Source: Chitinophagales bacterium (GTDB taxonomy: Bacteria > Bacteroidota > Bacteroidia > Chitinophagales > UBA2359). Taken from it: a DNA stretch of 64,000 nt. The stretch spans positions 310,001 through 374,000 of the forward strand of contig JAWKLZ010000002.1 of NCBI GenBank assembly GCA_041392475.1. The letters run 5' to 3'. The translations under genes and the position numbers were made by a program. Each line of letters starts with the position of its first letter. The first letter of the stretch is position 1. This document shows, one piece after another, positions 25,235-34,014 of the stretch. Below the pieces are notes generated by a model that ran no database searches, was not told the DNA's origin, and was given only the letters and a program-made list of their open reading frames with translations.

Positions 25235-25266
25235 AACCCCGATACAAAATATTTTGTATCGGGGTT
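25235..25266. terminator. Perfect 32-base palindrome in the graspetide operon
   Basis: AACCCCGATACAAAAT (25235-25250) is followed at once by its exact reverse complement (25251-25266). It sits 49 bases downstream of the precursor stop and 35 bases before the broken ligase start. There is no T-run, so it may be a processing or attenuating stem-loop that lets precursor mRNA exceed ligase mRNA. A classic terminator is less likely. Confidence 0.55.
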
Positions 25267-25314
25267 CAAAAGATAATTGAAATAACAATTCAATTAGCCA
25301 ATAACCGACAACGG

Positions 25315-25440
25315 TCATTCATCACCATCAGATGGAAATTTCATAGTTTGCATGGCTTTGACTCCACCTTTGATGTGGTTGTTTTCTTGTTCTTCCAATT
25401 GGTTTTCCAGAAACTTAGCAAAAAAAGGTTGATTGTTCAT
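25315..25440 (-). CDS. Microviridin-like graspetide precursor peptide
   Basis: A 41-residue peptide. The leader contains NQPFFAKFLENQ, which matches the PFFARFL helix that graspetide ligases bind. It is followed by a Glu/Gln-rich stretch and IKGG. The core MQTMKFPSDGDE fits the microviridin core pattern T-x-K-(Y/F)-P-S-D-x-(E/D)-(E/D). By analogy, Thr-Asp and Ser-Glu/Asp esters are expected, and a Lys-Glu/Asp amide only if a lactam ligase is present. The gene is the first of a minus-strand operon with two ATP-grasp genes. The ATG at 25438-25440 is the only sensible start. Confidence 0.92.
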   Translation of the reverse strand: MNNQPFFAKFLENQLEEQENNHIKGGVKAMQTMKFPSDGDE

Positions 25441-25669
25441 GAGATTAAAAATTAAAAATGTTAAAAAATAGAACAGAACGATTGATTTGTCCATTCAGCT
25501 ACCATTGATGAAACCTCCGAAGGTTTTTGGAAAAAATAATGTACATTTTTTGAAAAAAAACTACGAACAAGGATATTGAATTAAAACGACCTCGTCACCG
25601 AAGGATTGATAAAAAAATGAAGTCTAAAGAACAATTACAAATTCAAAAATAATACCCCAAACTATCAAT

Positions 25670-26364
25670 ATGAAACGGCATTTTTTTCCAATCATCCTAT
25701 TTATTTGTTTACTTCAATTGCAGGCGCAACCACAAGAACACACCCTACAGTTTATGCTGACCTTCAATGGCGAAACTTTGGAAATGGGTAAAAAATATTA
25801 CCTCCCTTCCATAAAAGACAGCGTAGAATTGGAGACTTTGAGGTTCTATGTTTCAGACCTTCAATGGCTGCAAAACGAGGAAATCGTTGCTGCAATGGCG
25901 AAAAAACATTGGCTAATAGATGCAGAAAAAACCGAATCTCTCAAGCAGACTTTCACTACCGATTCCCTTTCAAAAAAACTTTTCAACAAGCTCCAATTCC
26001 AACTCGGAATAGACAGCCTCACCAACGTTTCAGGAGCTTTTGGCGGCGACTTAGACCCCACGAATGGCATGTATTGGACATGGCAAAGCGGTTATATCAA
26101 CTTCAAATTGGAAGGCATCAGCAAAGTTTGCCCAGCCCGAAAAACCGTTTTCAATTCCATATTGGCGGCTACCAACAACCCTTCAATGCACTGCAAAACA
26201 TAGACTTAGAAATTCCTGATGCTGACAACATTGAAGTAAATATAGCCATTGACCAACTCTTAACCCAAGTCAACTTAGCCAAACATTACCAAATCATGCA
26301 GCCCAGCCAAGAAGCCGTAGAAATGGCAAAATGGATTGCATCTATTTTTATTATTTCAAAATGA
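25670..26364 (+). pseudogene. MbnP-like copper-binding protein, frameshifted
   Basis: The signal peptide (MKRHFFPIILFICLLQLQAQ) and MbnP domain (LRFYVSDLQWL, GAFGGDLDPTNGMYWTWQS, INFKLEG, CPAR) are clear. After CPARK, near the A-run at about 26143-26147, the frame ends in unrelated residues at 26203. The next frame continues as NRFQFHIGGYQQPFN and IEVNIAIDQLL up to a stop at 26362-26364. One missing base restores a normal full-length protein. MbnP proteins pair with the MauG-like dihaem enzyme MbnH, whose gene follows, and bind copper with a modified Trp. A homopolymer sequencing error is a real alternative to decay. Confidence 0.82.
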
Positions 26365-27306
26365 ACCTCAAAACATTCTCCCCATCTTCATCGCCGTTCT
26401 TTGCATCTCATTCTCCACCCTCCATTTTGAAGAGCTGCAATATCCATCCCATTTCCCAAAGCCCCAATATGATTTTACCAAAAATCTACTTACCCCAGCA
26501 AAAATCGAACTGGGCAGAATCCTATTCTACGACCCCATTCTCTCCAAAGACAGCACCATTTCCTGCGCTTCCTGCCATTCACCCTACAACGCCTTTGCCC
26601 ACACCGACCACGATTTGAGCCACGGCATCAATGGTGAAATCGGCACCCGCAATGCCCCCGCTTTGTTCAATTTAGCGTGGCAAAAAACTTTTATGTGGGA
26701 TGGCGCAATCAACCATTTGGACATGCAAGCCTTAGCCCCAATTAGTCACGAAAAAGAAATGGGAGAAAGCATTGAAGCAGTCGTTGGGAAGCTGCAAAAC
26801 AAGCCACTCTATCCACCTCTATTCTTCAAAGCCTTCAAAGACAGCACCCTTACAGGAGAACACCTTTTGAAAGCCTTGTCTCAATTTCAACTAACTTTGG
26901 TATCTTCCAACTCCAAATACGACCAAGTAAAAAACGGCACAACCGAATTTACCGAACAAGAGCAAAACGGCTACCAACTCTTTCAAATCCACTGCAATAG
27001 TTGTCACACAGAACCCCTATTTTCCAGCTACGATTTCGCCAACAATGGGCTTGAAGTCGACACCACACTCAACGATTTTGGGCGTTGGGAAATCAGCCAA
27101 CAAAGTGCAGACAGTTTACAGTTCAAAATCCCCTCTTTGCGAAACTTGAGCTTCACCCACCCCTACATGCACGATGGCAGATTCCGAAAACTCCACCAAG
27201 TTCTCAACCACTACACCAAAGAATTGCAGCATAGCCCAACCATTGCAGAAGTGCTGAAAAAACCTATTGCCCTCACTTCCAACGAAAAAACAGATTTGCT
27301 TGCTTT
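26336..27306 (+). pseudogene. MbnH-like dihaem cytochrome c peroxidase family, 3'-truncated
   Basis: Two haem-binding motifs are present, CASCH (near 26569) and CNSCH (near 26993), with LGRILFYDP, RNAPALFNLAW, MWDGAINHLDMQALAPI and TPYMHDGRF-like segments (FTHPYMHDGRF), all typical of the MauG/CcpA family. The natural start is probably the ATG at 26361, which overlaps the MbnP stop (ATGA), but the body is in the frame one base back; a second missing base early in the gene would explain this. The end is abrupt after KTDLLAF, where normal proteins continue with a short tail. There it joins foreign sequence at about 27303-27308. Confidence 0.82.
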
Positions 27307-28068
27307 CTCTACGATGCCGAAGGTTTGTATGTCATTGACGCTGCTAAACATTCTCCCTTGATTGGATTTGCCTATGATGGTTTTCCGATTTATGGAGCGT
27401 ATGGCTACAAAAATGCTGACGGTTCGGGCGGTATTGAGCGAATCAAATCGAGCTACCACAAGCGAAACATCACCGAACGCACCCACGCTGCAAATGGGGA
27501 GGATGTGGATGATGGACCTGTTATCAGTGCGACCTATCCTTTAGGTTATTTTAGAGAAGATTACGAATACATTGTCCATCCAGATGAAGACTATTTGGAC
27601 GAACACAATGGGCGTTTTTGTGTGACACCTGAATATCCAGAAGGAACGTATGCGTATTTCGCAACGGTTGATGAAGATTGGAATTCCGCCTATCCGTATG
27701 TTGTAGGACCTACTTTCTATGGTGTATATGCCAATAGAAAGGTTACTTCTGTCACCGAAGCCACAACTGTTTATACCGACACAGGCACGGGTATTTCCGA
27801 AACTCCCTTCAATGCTTTAGAAATCAATGCTTTTCCAAACCCTTCATCCGACTTGATTGCCGTTCAGTTGGGCGGCTTGGTGGAAGATGATTTGCAGGTG
27901 GATTTGCTGGACATTGCAGGAAAAGTAGTAAGTTCTACCAAAATCAGCAAAGGTAGAACGATTGCCTATTTTGATGTTCAAACGGTTTATGCGGGTGTTT
28001 ACTTTATCCGAATTTCCAGCAATGGGTTTCATACTATTAAGAAGGTGATTGTGGGTAAGGATTTTTAA
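27307..28068 (+). pseudogene. 5'-truncated YHYH protein with T9SS type A tail
   Basis: The frame begins LYDAEGLYVIDAAKHSPLIGFAYDG and continues FPIYGAYGY, GYFREDYEYI, LDEHNGRFCVTPEYPEGTYAYF and TYFYG-like segments, which is the C-terminal half of a YHYH domain. It ends with a sorting domain: NAFPNPSSDLIAVQL, VDLLDIAGKVV, YAGVYFIRIS, KKVIVGK. The N-terminal half, with signal peptide and YHYH motif, is absent. It is fused out of frame to the truncated MbnH gene, as expected from a single deletion that removed the 3' end of one gene and the 5' end of the other. Confidence 0.85.
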
Positions 28069-28162
28069 AAGAACCTTGTTGATAGAGGAATTTGTTATTT
28101 TTGATGAATTGGAGAGAAGCCTCTTTTCACGAGCAGCTGCCTTTATGAGTAATTTAAACAAG

Positions 28163-29332
28163 ATGACAAGAAAAAATTTCATCAAAATTTGTGGAATTCT
28201 TGGAGTGAGTATTCCATTTCAAGCTTCGTTGAGTTCCTGCGAGAAAGAGGATATAGATGCGCCTAACTTTTCGGGAAAGGTACTCATTATTGGTGCGGGG
28301 GCAGGAGGGCTGTCTTCGGGCTATTTGCTCAAACAACAGGGAATAGAATTTGAAATATTGGAAGCGTCGCCAGACTATGGGGGGAGAATGAAAATCAATA
28401 CAGACTTTGCTGATTTTCCCATACCCTTGGGGGCAGAGTGGCTGCATACAGATACCAGTATCTTTCAAAAAATGGTGAACGATTCGGCTATTCAGGTCAA
28501 TGTGAATACGGTTAACTACAATAGTGAAACAGACACGAATGCACTTTGGGAGGATGGGGAATTGACTGTTAGCGGGCTCGATGATTCGGATATCAAATTT
28601 GTCAATTCCTCTTGGTTCAATTTTTTTGACGAATACATCGTTCCTTTTATTGCAGACCGCATAAGCTACAATACCATTGTTCAATCCATTGATTACTCAG
28701 GCGAACAAGCAGTCGTTCATACACAAAACGGACAGTATATAGCGGATAAGGTAATTGTCTCCGTACCACTTAAAATTCTACAAGATGGAGACATTGGTTT
28801 TCAACCAACATTGCCGCAAGATAAATTAGATGCGATAGCAGAACCTCTTATTTGGGCAGGATTCAAGGCATTTATTGAATTTTCTGAAAAATTTTATGAT
28901 ACCCAAATTGACGTTGAAATAAGCCCTGCAAGTGATGGAGAAAAACTGTATTATGATGCTGCTTATGGTCAAAATACCTCCAAACATATATTAGGTCTGT
29001 TTGCCGTTGGCAAACCTGCGTTGGATTATATGATTCTTTCTGGAGATGCATTGAGGGATTTTATGCTCAGTGAATTGGACGACATGTATTCAAATCAAGC
29101 AACGCCCAATTACCAGAAACACATTACCCAAAATTGGAACAACGAACCTTTCATTAAAGGTGGCTATATGACTTCTCATGCAGATTGGAGAACTGTAAGG
29201 GAACTCGGTAAGTCCGTAGCGGATAAAATTTACTTTGCAGGTGGAGCCTACACCGATGGCGAAGATTGGGTTGCTGTCCATACCATTGCACAGTCTGCAA
29301 AGGATGCAGTGGAAGAAATTGTTAATGGCTGA
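28163..29332 (+). CDS. FAD-dependent amine oxidase-like lipoprotein
   Basis: The start MTRKNFIKICGILGVSIPF is chosen because it begins a good lipoprotein signal ending SLSSC; upstream in-frame Met codons at 28145 and earlier are less likely. The protein is about 389 residues. The FAD-binding motif is VLIIGAGAGGLSSGYLL with EILEASPDYGGRM. The C-terminal flavin motif is IYFAGGAYTD...GAVHTIAQSAKDAVEEI in modified form (EDWVAVHTIAQSA). The family is flavin-containing amine oxidase/phytoene desaturase-like; the substrate cannot be told. It is exported or membrane-anchored on the periplasmic side, unusual for this family. A strong hairpin follows. Confidence 0.85.
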   Translation: MTRKNFIKICGILGVSIPFQASLSSCEKEDIDAPNFSGKVLIIGAGAGGLSSGYLLKQQGIEFEILEASPDYGGRMKINTDFADFPIPLGAEWLHTDTSIFQKMVNDSAIQVNVNTVNYNSETDTNALWEDGELTVSGLDDSDIKFVNSSWFNFFDEYIVPFIADRISYNTIVQSIDYSGEQAVVHTQNGQYIADKVIVSVPLKILQDGDIGFQPTLPQDKLDAIAEPLIWAGFKAFIEFSEKFYDTQIDVEISPASDGEKLYYDAAYGQNTSKHILGLFAVGKPALDYMILSGDALRDFMLSELDDMYSNQATPNYQKHITQNWNNEPFIKGGYMTSHADWRTVRELGKSVADKIYFAGGAYTDGEDWVAVHTIAQSAKDAVEEIVNG

Positions 29333-29339
29333 ATATTTT

Positions 29340-29386
29340 GATAGCTCGCTAAATCTATATAACCTCAAGGTATTTAGCGAGCTATC
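29340..29386. terminator. Terminator hairpin after the amine oxidase gene
   Basis: GATAGCTCGCTAAAT (29340-29354) pairs perfectly with ATTTAGCGAGCTATC (29372-29386). The stem is 15 base pairs, seven bases after the stop codon. Confidence 0.75.
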
Positions 29387-29493
29387 CTGTGAAGTATTTT
29401 TACTGATTCCCAAAGTCAAATAGCCAAAGTTGTTGGCAATTAATACTCGTTATAAAAACATTTGAAATTTATAGTATTATAGGTTTACTCTTA

Positions 29494-31399
29494 TTTAAGT
29501 TTCGCATCGCCACTTAAAAAAGTAAGCATTTGTTAGTTAATTGTTTTTATGTTTTAATATAAGATATTTATAGATGTTGATAGATTATAAATAATTGTAA
29601 ATAAGCCACTTAGTTATGTTTTTCCATTTAGGTTCTAAACAAATGCTTATCTCCTATTCATCTTGTACTTTAAGCTGCACCATACCCGAAAATAATTGCC
29701 TGAAATCGTTGTCATGAATAATTAACTGCAAGACCAGTTCCATATCACATTCTATCTTTTGAACCAATCGTGTGAGAATAGAAATCATGATTTGCCACAG
29801 CCTTTGAGCAATCGTTGCTTGAATATATTGGTCTCTGATAGCTCTGAATAAGCCGCCAATCGTTTCATAATCTGAAAAGCGTTTATGCAAACTCAACATA
29901 ACATATTGAATCAAAGTTAAAGTGGTATGAGCAATATGAGCATCAAAATCTCTGGAAGCACATTTTTGAATACCTAAAAGTTGCTTTACTTCTTTGAAAA
30001 AGACCTCAATAGACCATCGAATAGCATAGATTTCCATAGCCTGAGTAAAACGAAGGCTTGTTTGGGTAGTCAGTAAAAGTCTCCATTTGCTTCGTTTAGT
30101 ATACCTAACAAAAAACAACTTGACTTCCATACCTTTATAATCCACCACCACGGTATAATAATAACACCCAAGTAGGCGGCATCTTTTGGGCTTACGTTTA
30201 TGAACTTTTCGCAATGTTTTTAAAATCTGCCCAGCTGACATTTCTTTGGATAAATAGTTGTATTTGGCATTGCCCATTTTACAAGCAGCCACTATGTGAA
30301 TGACTCCTTGTCGAAGTAAACGGATAGCCTTCAATGTTTTTTCGCAGCAGAACCAAGCATCAAACAACACATAATCAGGTACATATCCATGTTTCAATGC
30401 TCTTTTTATCATGCTGATTAGTTGGCTATTCTTATCCCTATCCAATTCCTTAAACCGTTCATAACCTGCCGATAATTTAGCTCTAATTTTACGATATTGT
30501 TTTTTGAGCGCCCTAACAGGTAAACCAAAACGATAGCGTTGGCGATTTTGCCCTTCTCGGTGCAAGGAAAAATCTAAAGGTCGAAAGTTGATTCCATCAA
30601 AATAGCCTAAGACCAAGAGTTTGAAGCCCAAAACAGTACATTTGAGAGAATGGTCATGAACTTTACTGATACCTTCGATGGTTTTGCCTGTATGGTTCAC
30701 TGGGCTATCATCAGCAGTCAAACACTTGTACTTCGGTTTCATCCCTTTTCTTTCCTCCTCACTCAATTTCACCATATGTTTGTCAGCCAGCTCATTATAG
30801 CGTTTATTAAATCGGTATAGAAGCTTACGCCAATTTATCCATTCATTGTTTTTTAAACGATACAAACAATCTTTTGCTCCTTCAAAAACATGACTGTAAG
30901 CACCATTCGAGAATCCATGAATACTATCGACTCCCAAAAAAGGAAGCAGCAGCAGTGTGAGCATTAGCACAGAAATAGGATAACCTTGGGTTTTGAGTAA
31001 GTCTAAGGGATAGCACAAGCTTTTCAATTGAAAGGGTTCATAAGCTCGGGCTAAAGCATCTACAATATTATTTTTTTTCAGTAGGCTTTTAATTTCGTGT
31101 ACTTTTTGTATCTTGCAATCAGGCAGCATAATTTTTGTATTTTGTTTATAGTGAATCAAATATACATATTTTATGCTGTTTTTCCTCTTTAACAAACAAG
31201 TTAATTTCCTTCAAAACACTTTGTGTGTAAATAAATTATAAATATTTATTTACAGTAATTATAGTGACGAAAAAGTGCTTTCCTTAAATGGAATTCGAGA
31301 TTTAGGAGAGTAATTTACAAAGATTTAGCTCATTTAAGCCGATTGTATATAATTATTTTAAGCCTCTTTTTCAGTAAAAAAGTAGGTGCGAAACTTAAG
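29494..31399. mobile_element. IS4-family insertion sequence with 7-bp target duplication
   Basis: The ends are TTTAAGTTTCGCA (29494-29506) and TGCGAAACTTAAG (31387-31399), 12 of 13 bases inverted. The heptamer ACTCTTA flanks both sides (29487-29493 and 31400-31406). The element is 1906 bp with one transposase. A further inner inverted pair, AAGCATTTGTT and AACAAATGCTT, lies between the left end and the transposase stop. The intact duplication suggests a recent insertion. Confidence 0.88.
29654..31129 (-). CDS. IS4-family DDE transposase
   Basis: The start MLPDCKIQKVHEIKSLL is preferred; an in-frame Met 22 codons upstream gives a Lys/Tyr-rich extension inside the IS leader. The protein is about 491 residues. 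Catalytic acidic residues are likely those in CLTADDSPV and VLFDAWFCCEK, with the last in the IS4-type YAIRWSIEVFFKEVKQLLG, where the Y-(2)-R-(3)-E-(6)-K pattern is met. It appears full length and uninterrupted. Confidence 0.93.
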   Translation of the reverse strand: MLPDCKIQKVHEIKSLLKKNNIVDALARAYEPFQLKSLCYPLDLLKTQGYPISVLMLTLLLLPFLGVDSIHGFSNGAYSHVFEGAKDCLYRLKNNEWINWRKLLYRFNKRYNELADKHMVKLSEEERKGMKPKYKCLTADDSPVNHTGKTIEGISKVHDHSLKCTVLGFKLLVLGYFDGINFRPLDFSLHREGQNRQRYRFGLPVRALKKQYRKIRAKLSAGYERFKELDRDKNSQLISMIKRALKHGYVPDYVLFDAWFCCEKTLKAIRLLRQGVIHIVAACKMGNAKYNYLSKEMSAGQILKTLRKVHKRKPKRCRLLGCYYYTVVVDYKGMEVKLFFVRYTKRSKWRLLLTTQTSLRFTQAMEIYAIRWSIEVFFKEVKQLLGIQKCASRDFDAHIAHTTLTLIQYVMLSLHKRFSDYETIGGLFRAIRDQYIQATIAQRLWQIMISILTRLVQKIECDMELVLQLIIHDNDFRQLFSGMVQLKVQDE

Positions 31400-31480
31400 A
31401 CTCTTAAATCCAATCACTAATTGAAGCGTGACCATTCAAGGTATAAATGTGACATCTTTTTGAAAAAAATAATAACCATC

Positions 31481-31531
31481 AAATAAACAATCCCCCTCCG
31501 TCTATAAAAGACAAAGGGGGATTGTTTATTT
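31481..31531. terminator. Bidirectional terminator of groL
   Basis: AAATAAACAATCCCCCT (from 31481) pairs with AGGGGGATTGTTTATTT (to 31531), a very long stem. It lies 60 bases past the groL stop and separates it from the IS element. Confidence 0.85.
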
Positions 31532-31592
31532 GCATATCAAAGAATGCATACAGGAAGTAAAAACATCCAGTATTTACTCTCCAATCATTCTC

Positions 31593-33233
31593 TTACATCA
31601 TACCACCCATACCGCCTGGCATTCCGCCTCCGCCGTGCATGTGAGGAGCTTCTTCTTGTGGTTTGTCCACAATCAAACACTCGGTCGTCAACAACATACT
31701 GGCGATAGAAGCTGCATTCTCCAAAGCAACACGGGTAACTTTGGTTGGGTCAATTACTCCTTCTTCGAGCAAGTTGCCATAGGTTTCAGTACGAGCATTG
31801 AAGCCAAAAGCGCCTGAACCTTCTTTCACTTTCTGTACGATGACCGAACCTTCCAAACCAGCATTGGCACAAATTTGGCGTAAAGGCTCTTCAATAGAAC
31901 GTTTCACGATTTCGATACCAGTTGTTTCATCGTCATTGCTACCTTTCAAACCTTCCAAAGAAGCGATGGCTCTGATAAACGCAACACCACCACCTGCAAC
32001 AATACCTTCTTCAACAGCTGCACGAGTAGCGTGAAGTGCATCGTCCACACGGTCTTTCTTTTCTTTCATTTCGACCTCAGTAGGTGCGCCTACATACAAT
32101 ACTGCTACACCACCTGACAATTTAGCCAAACGCTCTTGCAATTTTTCACGGTCGTAATCAGAAGTAGTAGATTCTGTTTGTGCTTTGATTTGACCAACTC
32201 TTGCAGCAATGCTTTCAGAGTCACCCTTACCATCCACAATCGTTGTATTGTCTTTGTTGATGACCACTTTATCTGCACGACCTAAGAAAGTTAGGTCAGC
32301 ATTCTCCAATTTGTAGCCACGCTCTTCAGAAATCACAATACCACCTGTCAAAACGGCAATATCTTCCAACATGGCTTTTCTTCTGTCACCAAAACCTGGA
32401 GCTTTCACTGCTGCAACTTTCAGCGCACCACGGATTTTGTTTACCACCAAAGTAGCCAATGCTTCTCCGTCAATGTCTTCTGCAATGATCAACAATGGAC
32501 GACCTGTTTGTGCTACCTTTTCCAAAATAGGTAACAAGTCTTTCATGCTGGAAACCTTTTTGTCGTAAATCAACAAGTAAGGGCTTTCCAAATCCGCTTC
32601 CATTTTTTCGGCATTGGTCACAAAGTAAGGAGATAAGTATCCTCTGTCAAACTGCATACCTTCCACTACTTCAACATAGGTATCTGTACCTTTGGCTTCT
32701 TCAACAGTGATGACTCCTTCTTTCTTCACTTTCTCCATCGCTTGAGCAATCAATTTACCAACTTCTGCATCATTATTTGCAGAGATAGTACCGACTTGCT
32801 CAATTTTTTTATTGTCGTCACCCACTTGTTGTGATTGACTTTGAAGACTTTCTACTACTACTTTCACTGCTTTGTCAATACCGCGTTTCAAATCCATAGG
32901 ATTTGCACCTGCAGCCAAGCTTTTCAAACCAGCTGTCACGATAGCTTGTGACAAAACCGTTGCAGTAGTCGTACCGTCACCTGCCACATCAGAAGTTTTA
33001 GAAGCTACTTCTTTCACCATCTGTGCGCCCAAGTTTTCCATTGGATCTTCCAATTCAATTTCCTTGGCTACTGTCACACCGTCTTTGGTGATGATTGGAG
33101 AGCCAAATTTCTTTTCGATTACTACATTTCGCCCTTTAGGACCCAAAGTTACTTTTACCGAATCAGCTAGAGCATCTACACCTCTTTTCAATTTTTCTCT
33201 TGCTTCGGTATTGAATTTAATTAACTTCGCCAT
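31593..33233 (-). CDS. groL: Chaperonin GroEL
   Basis: The protein has 546 residues, the normal length. It starts MAKLIKFNTEAREKLKRG and contains TLGPKGRNVV, DGVTVAKEIEL, VAGDGTTTATVL, the GAPTEVEMKEKKDRVDDALHATRAAVEEG signature and the GGM-rich tail ending PGGMGGMM. It folds proteins in the cytoplasm with GroES. groS lies 113 bases upstream on the same strand, so the order is the usual groS-groL. No CIRCE-type operator was found. Confidence 0.99.
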   Translation of the reverse strand: MAKLIKFNTEAREKLKRGVDALADSVKVTLGPKGRNVVIEKKFGSPIITKDGVTVAKEIELEDPMENLGAQMVKEVASKTSDVAGDGTTTATVLSQAIVTAGLKSLAAGANPMDLKRGIDKAVKVVVESLQSQSQQVGDDNKKIEQVGTISANNDAEVGKLIAQAMEKVKKEGVITVEEAKGTDTYVEVVEGMQFDRGYLSPYFVTNAEKMEADLESPYLLIYDKKVSSMKDLLPILEKVAQTGRPLLIIAEDIDGEALATLVVNKIRGALKVAAVKAPGFGDRRKAMLEDIAVLTGGIVISEERGYKLENADLTFLGRADKVVINKDNTTIVDGKGDSESIAARVGQIKAQTESTTSDYDREKLQERLAKLSGGVAVLYVGAPTEVEMKEKKDRVDDALHATRAAVEEGIVAGGGVAFIRAIASLEGLKGSNDDETTGIEIVKRSIEEPLRQICANAGLEGSVIVQKVKEGSGAFGFNARTETYGNLLEEGVIDPTKVTRVALENAASIASMLLTTECLIVDKPQEEAPHMHGGGGMPGGMGGMM

Positions 33234-33346
33234 AATTTTATAAGCTATTTTTTACTATGTTTTTTATTAAAATTTTAAGAGTTAAACCTTTTTATTTGTA
33301 AAGCAGTCGTTCGCCGTCAAGCGTTGTCCGTCCACCGTCCAAAGAT

Positions 33347-33622
33347 TTAGACTACTGCAAAAATATCAGACTCACGCATGATAAGGTAATCGCTACCGTC
33401 AACTGTCAATTCTGTACCTGCATATTTGCCGTACAATACTGTGTCGCCTACTTGAACCATCATTGGCTCATCTTTTTTACCTGGGCCAACTGCTTTTACA
33501 ATGCCTTTTTGTGGCTTTTCTTTTGCAGTATCTGGAATGATGATTCCACCTTTAGTTGTGGTTTCTGCTTGGGCAGGTTCTATCACTACTCTATCAGCTA
33601 ATGGCTTAATATTAAGGCTCAT
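33347..33622 (-). CDS. groS: Co-chaperonin GroES
   Basis: The protein has 91 residues. It starts MSLNIKPLADRVVIEP, has the mobile loop TTKGGIIIPDTAKEKPQKG and the end YLIMRESDIFAVV. It caps the GroEL ring. It is the first gene of the groS-groL operon. The upstream region is AT-rich with no certain promoter motif. Confidence 0.98.
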   Translation of the reverse strand: MSLNIKPLADRVVIEPAQAETTTKGGIIIPDTAKEKPQKGIVKAVGPGKKDEPMMVQVGDTVLYGKYAGTELTVDGSDYLIMRESDIFAVV

Positions 33623-33833
33623 ATTCTGAATAATTTTGATTTGTGAAATTAAAAAATGTTTGTATCGCTTCTATGCTATCATATCCTATGCCAAGCTATT
33701 TTGACTGCCAAAGTTGCAGGGATTACTGACTTTTGGGAAAAGATAGGTGTCATTATTGCGGATGAAGGATTTGTGAAAACTATTGTTGCTTCAAGTGACT
33801 TTTGTAAAAAAACATTACCAAATAGTCAATTTA

Positions 33834-33983
33834 GACTTTGGACGAAAGATTAAAGACATAAGACAAGAAGTTTTAAATCATTGACGGCGAAGGAATTAAG
33901 TAAAATTGCATTAAAAATGCAATTTACTCATAACCAAATATTTACTTCTTTTGTCTTTCTACTTATGTCTTTCGTCCAAAGTC
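33834..33983. repeat. 150-bp palindromic element, copy 1
   Basis: It opens GACTTTGGACGAAAGA and closes TCTTTCGTCCAAAGTC. The arms remain partly complementary for about 37 bases (AAAGACATAAGACAAGAAG against CTTTTGTCTTTCTACTTATG). Copy 2 at 48934-49083 has the same termini and exactly the same length but a different centre. It looks like a non-autonomous (MITE-like) element between groS and lysC. A 65-codon frame at 33656-33853 overlapping its edge is judged spurious. Confidence 0.65.
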
Positions 33984-34014
33984 CAAAAAGGATGGGAGTT
34001 TAATTTTTGTTGTA

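Noticed and set aside
33656..33853. 65-codon plus-strand ORF
   Set aside because: It overlaps the edge of the palindromic element, has no homologue I recognise and no start signal; probably the divergent promoter region of groS.
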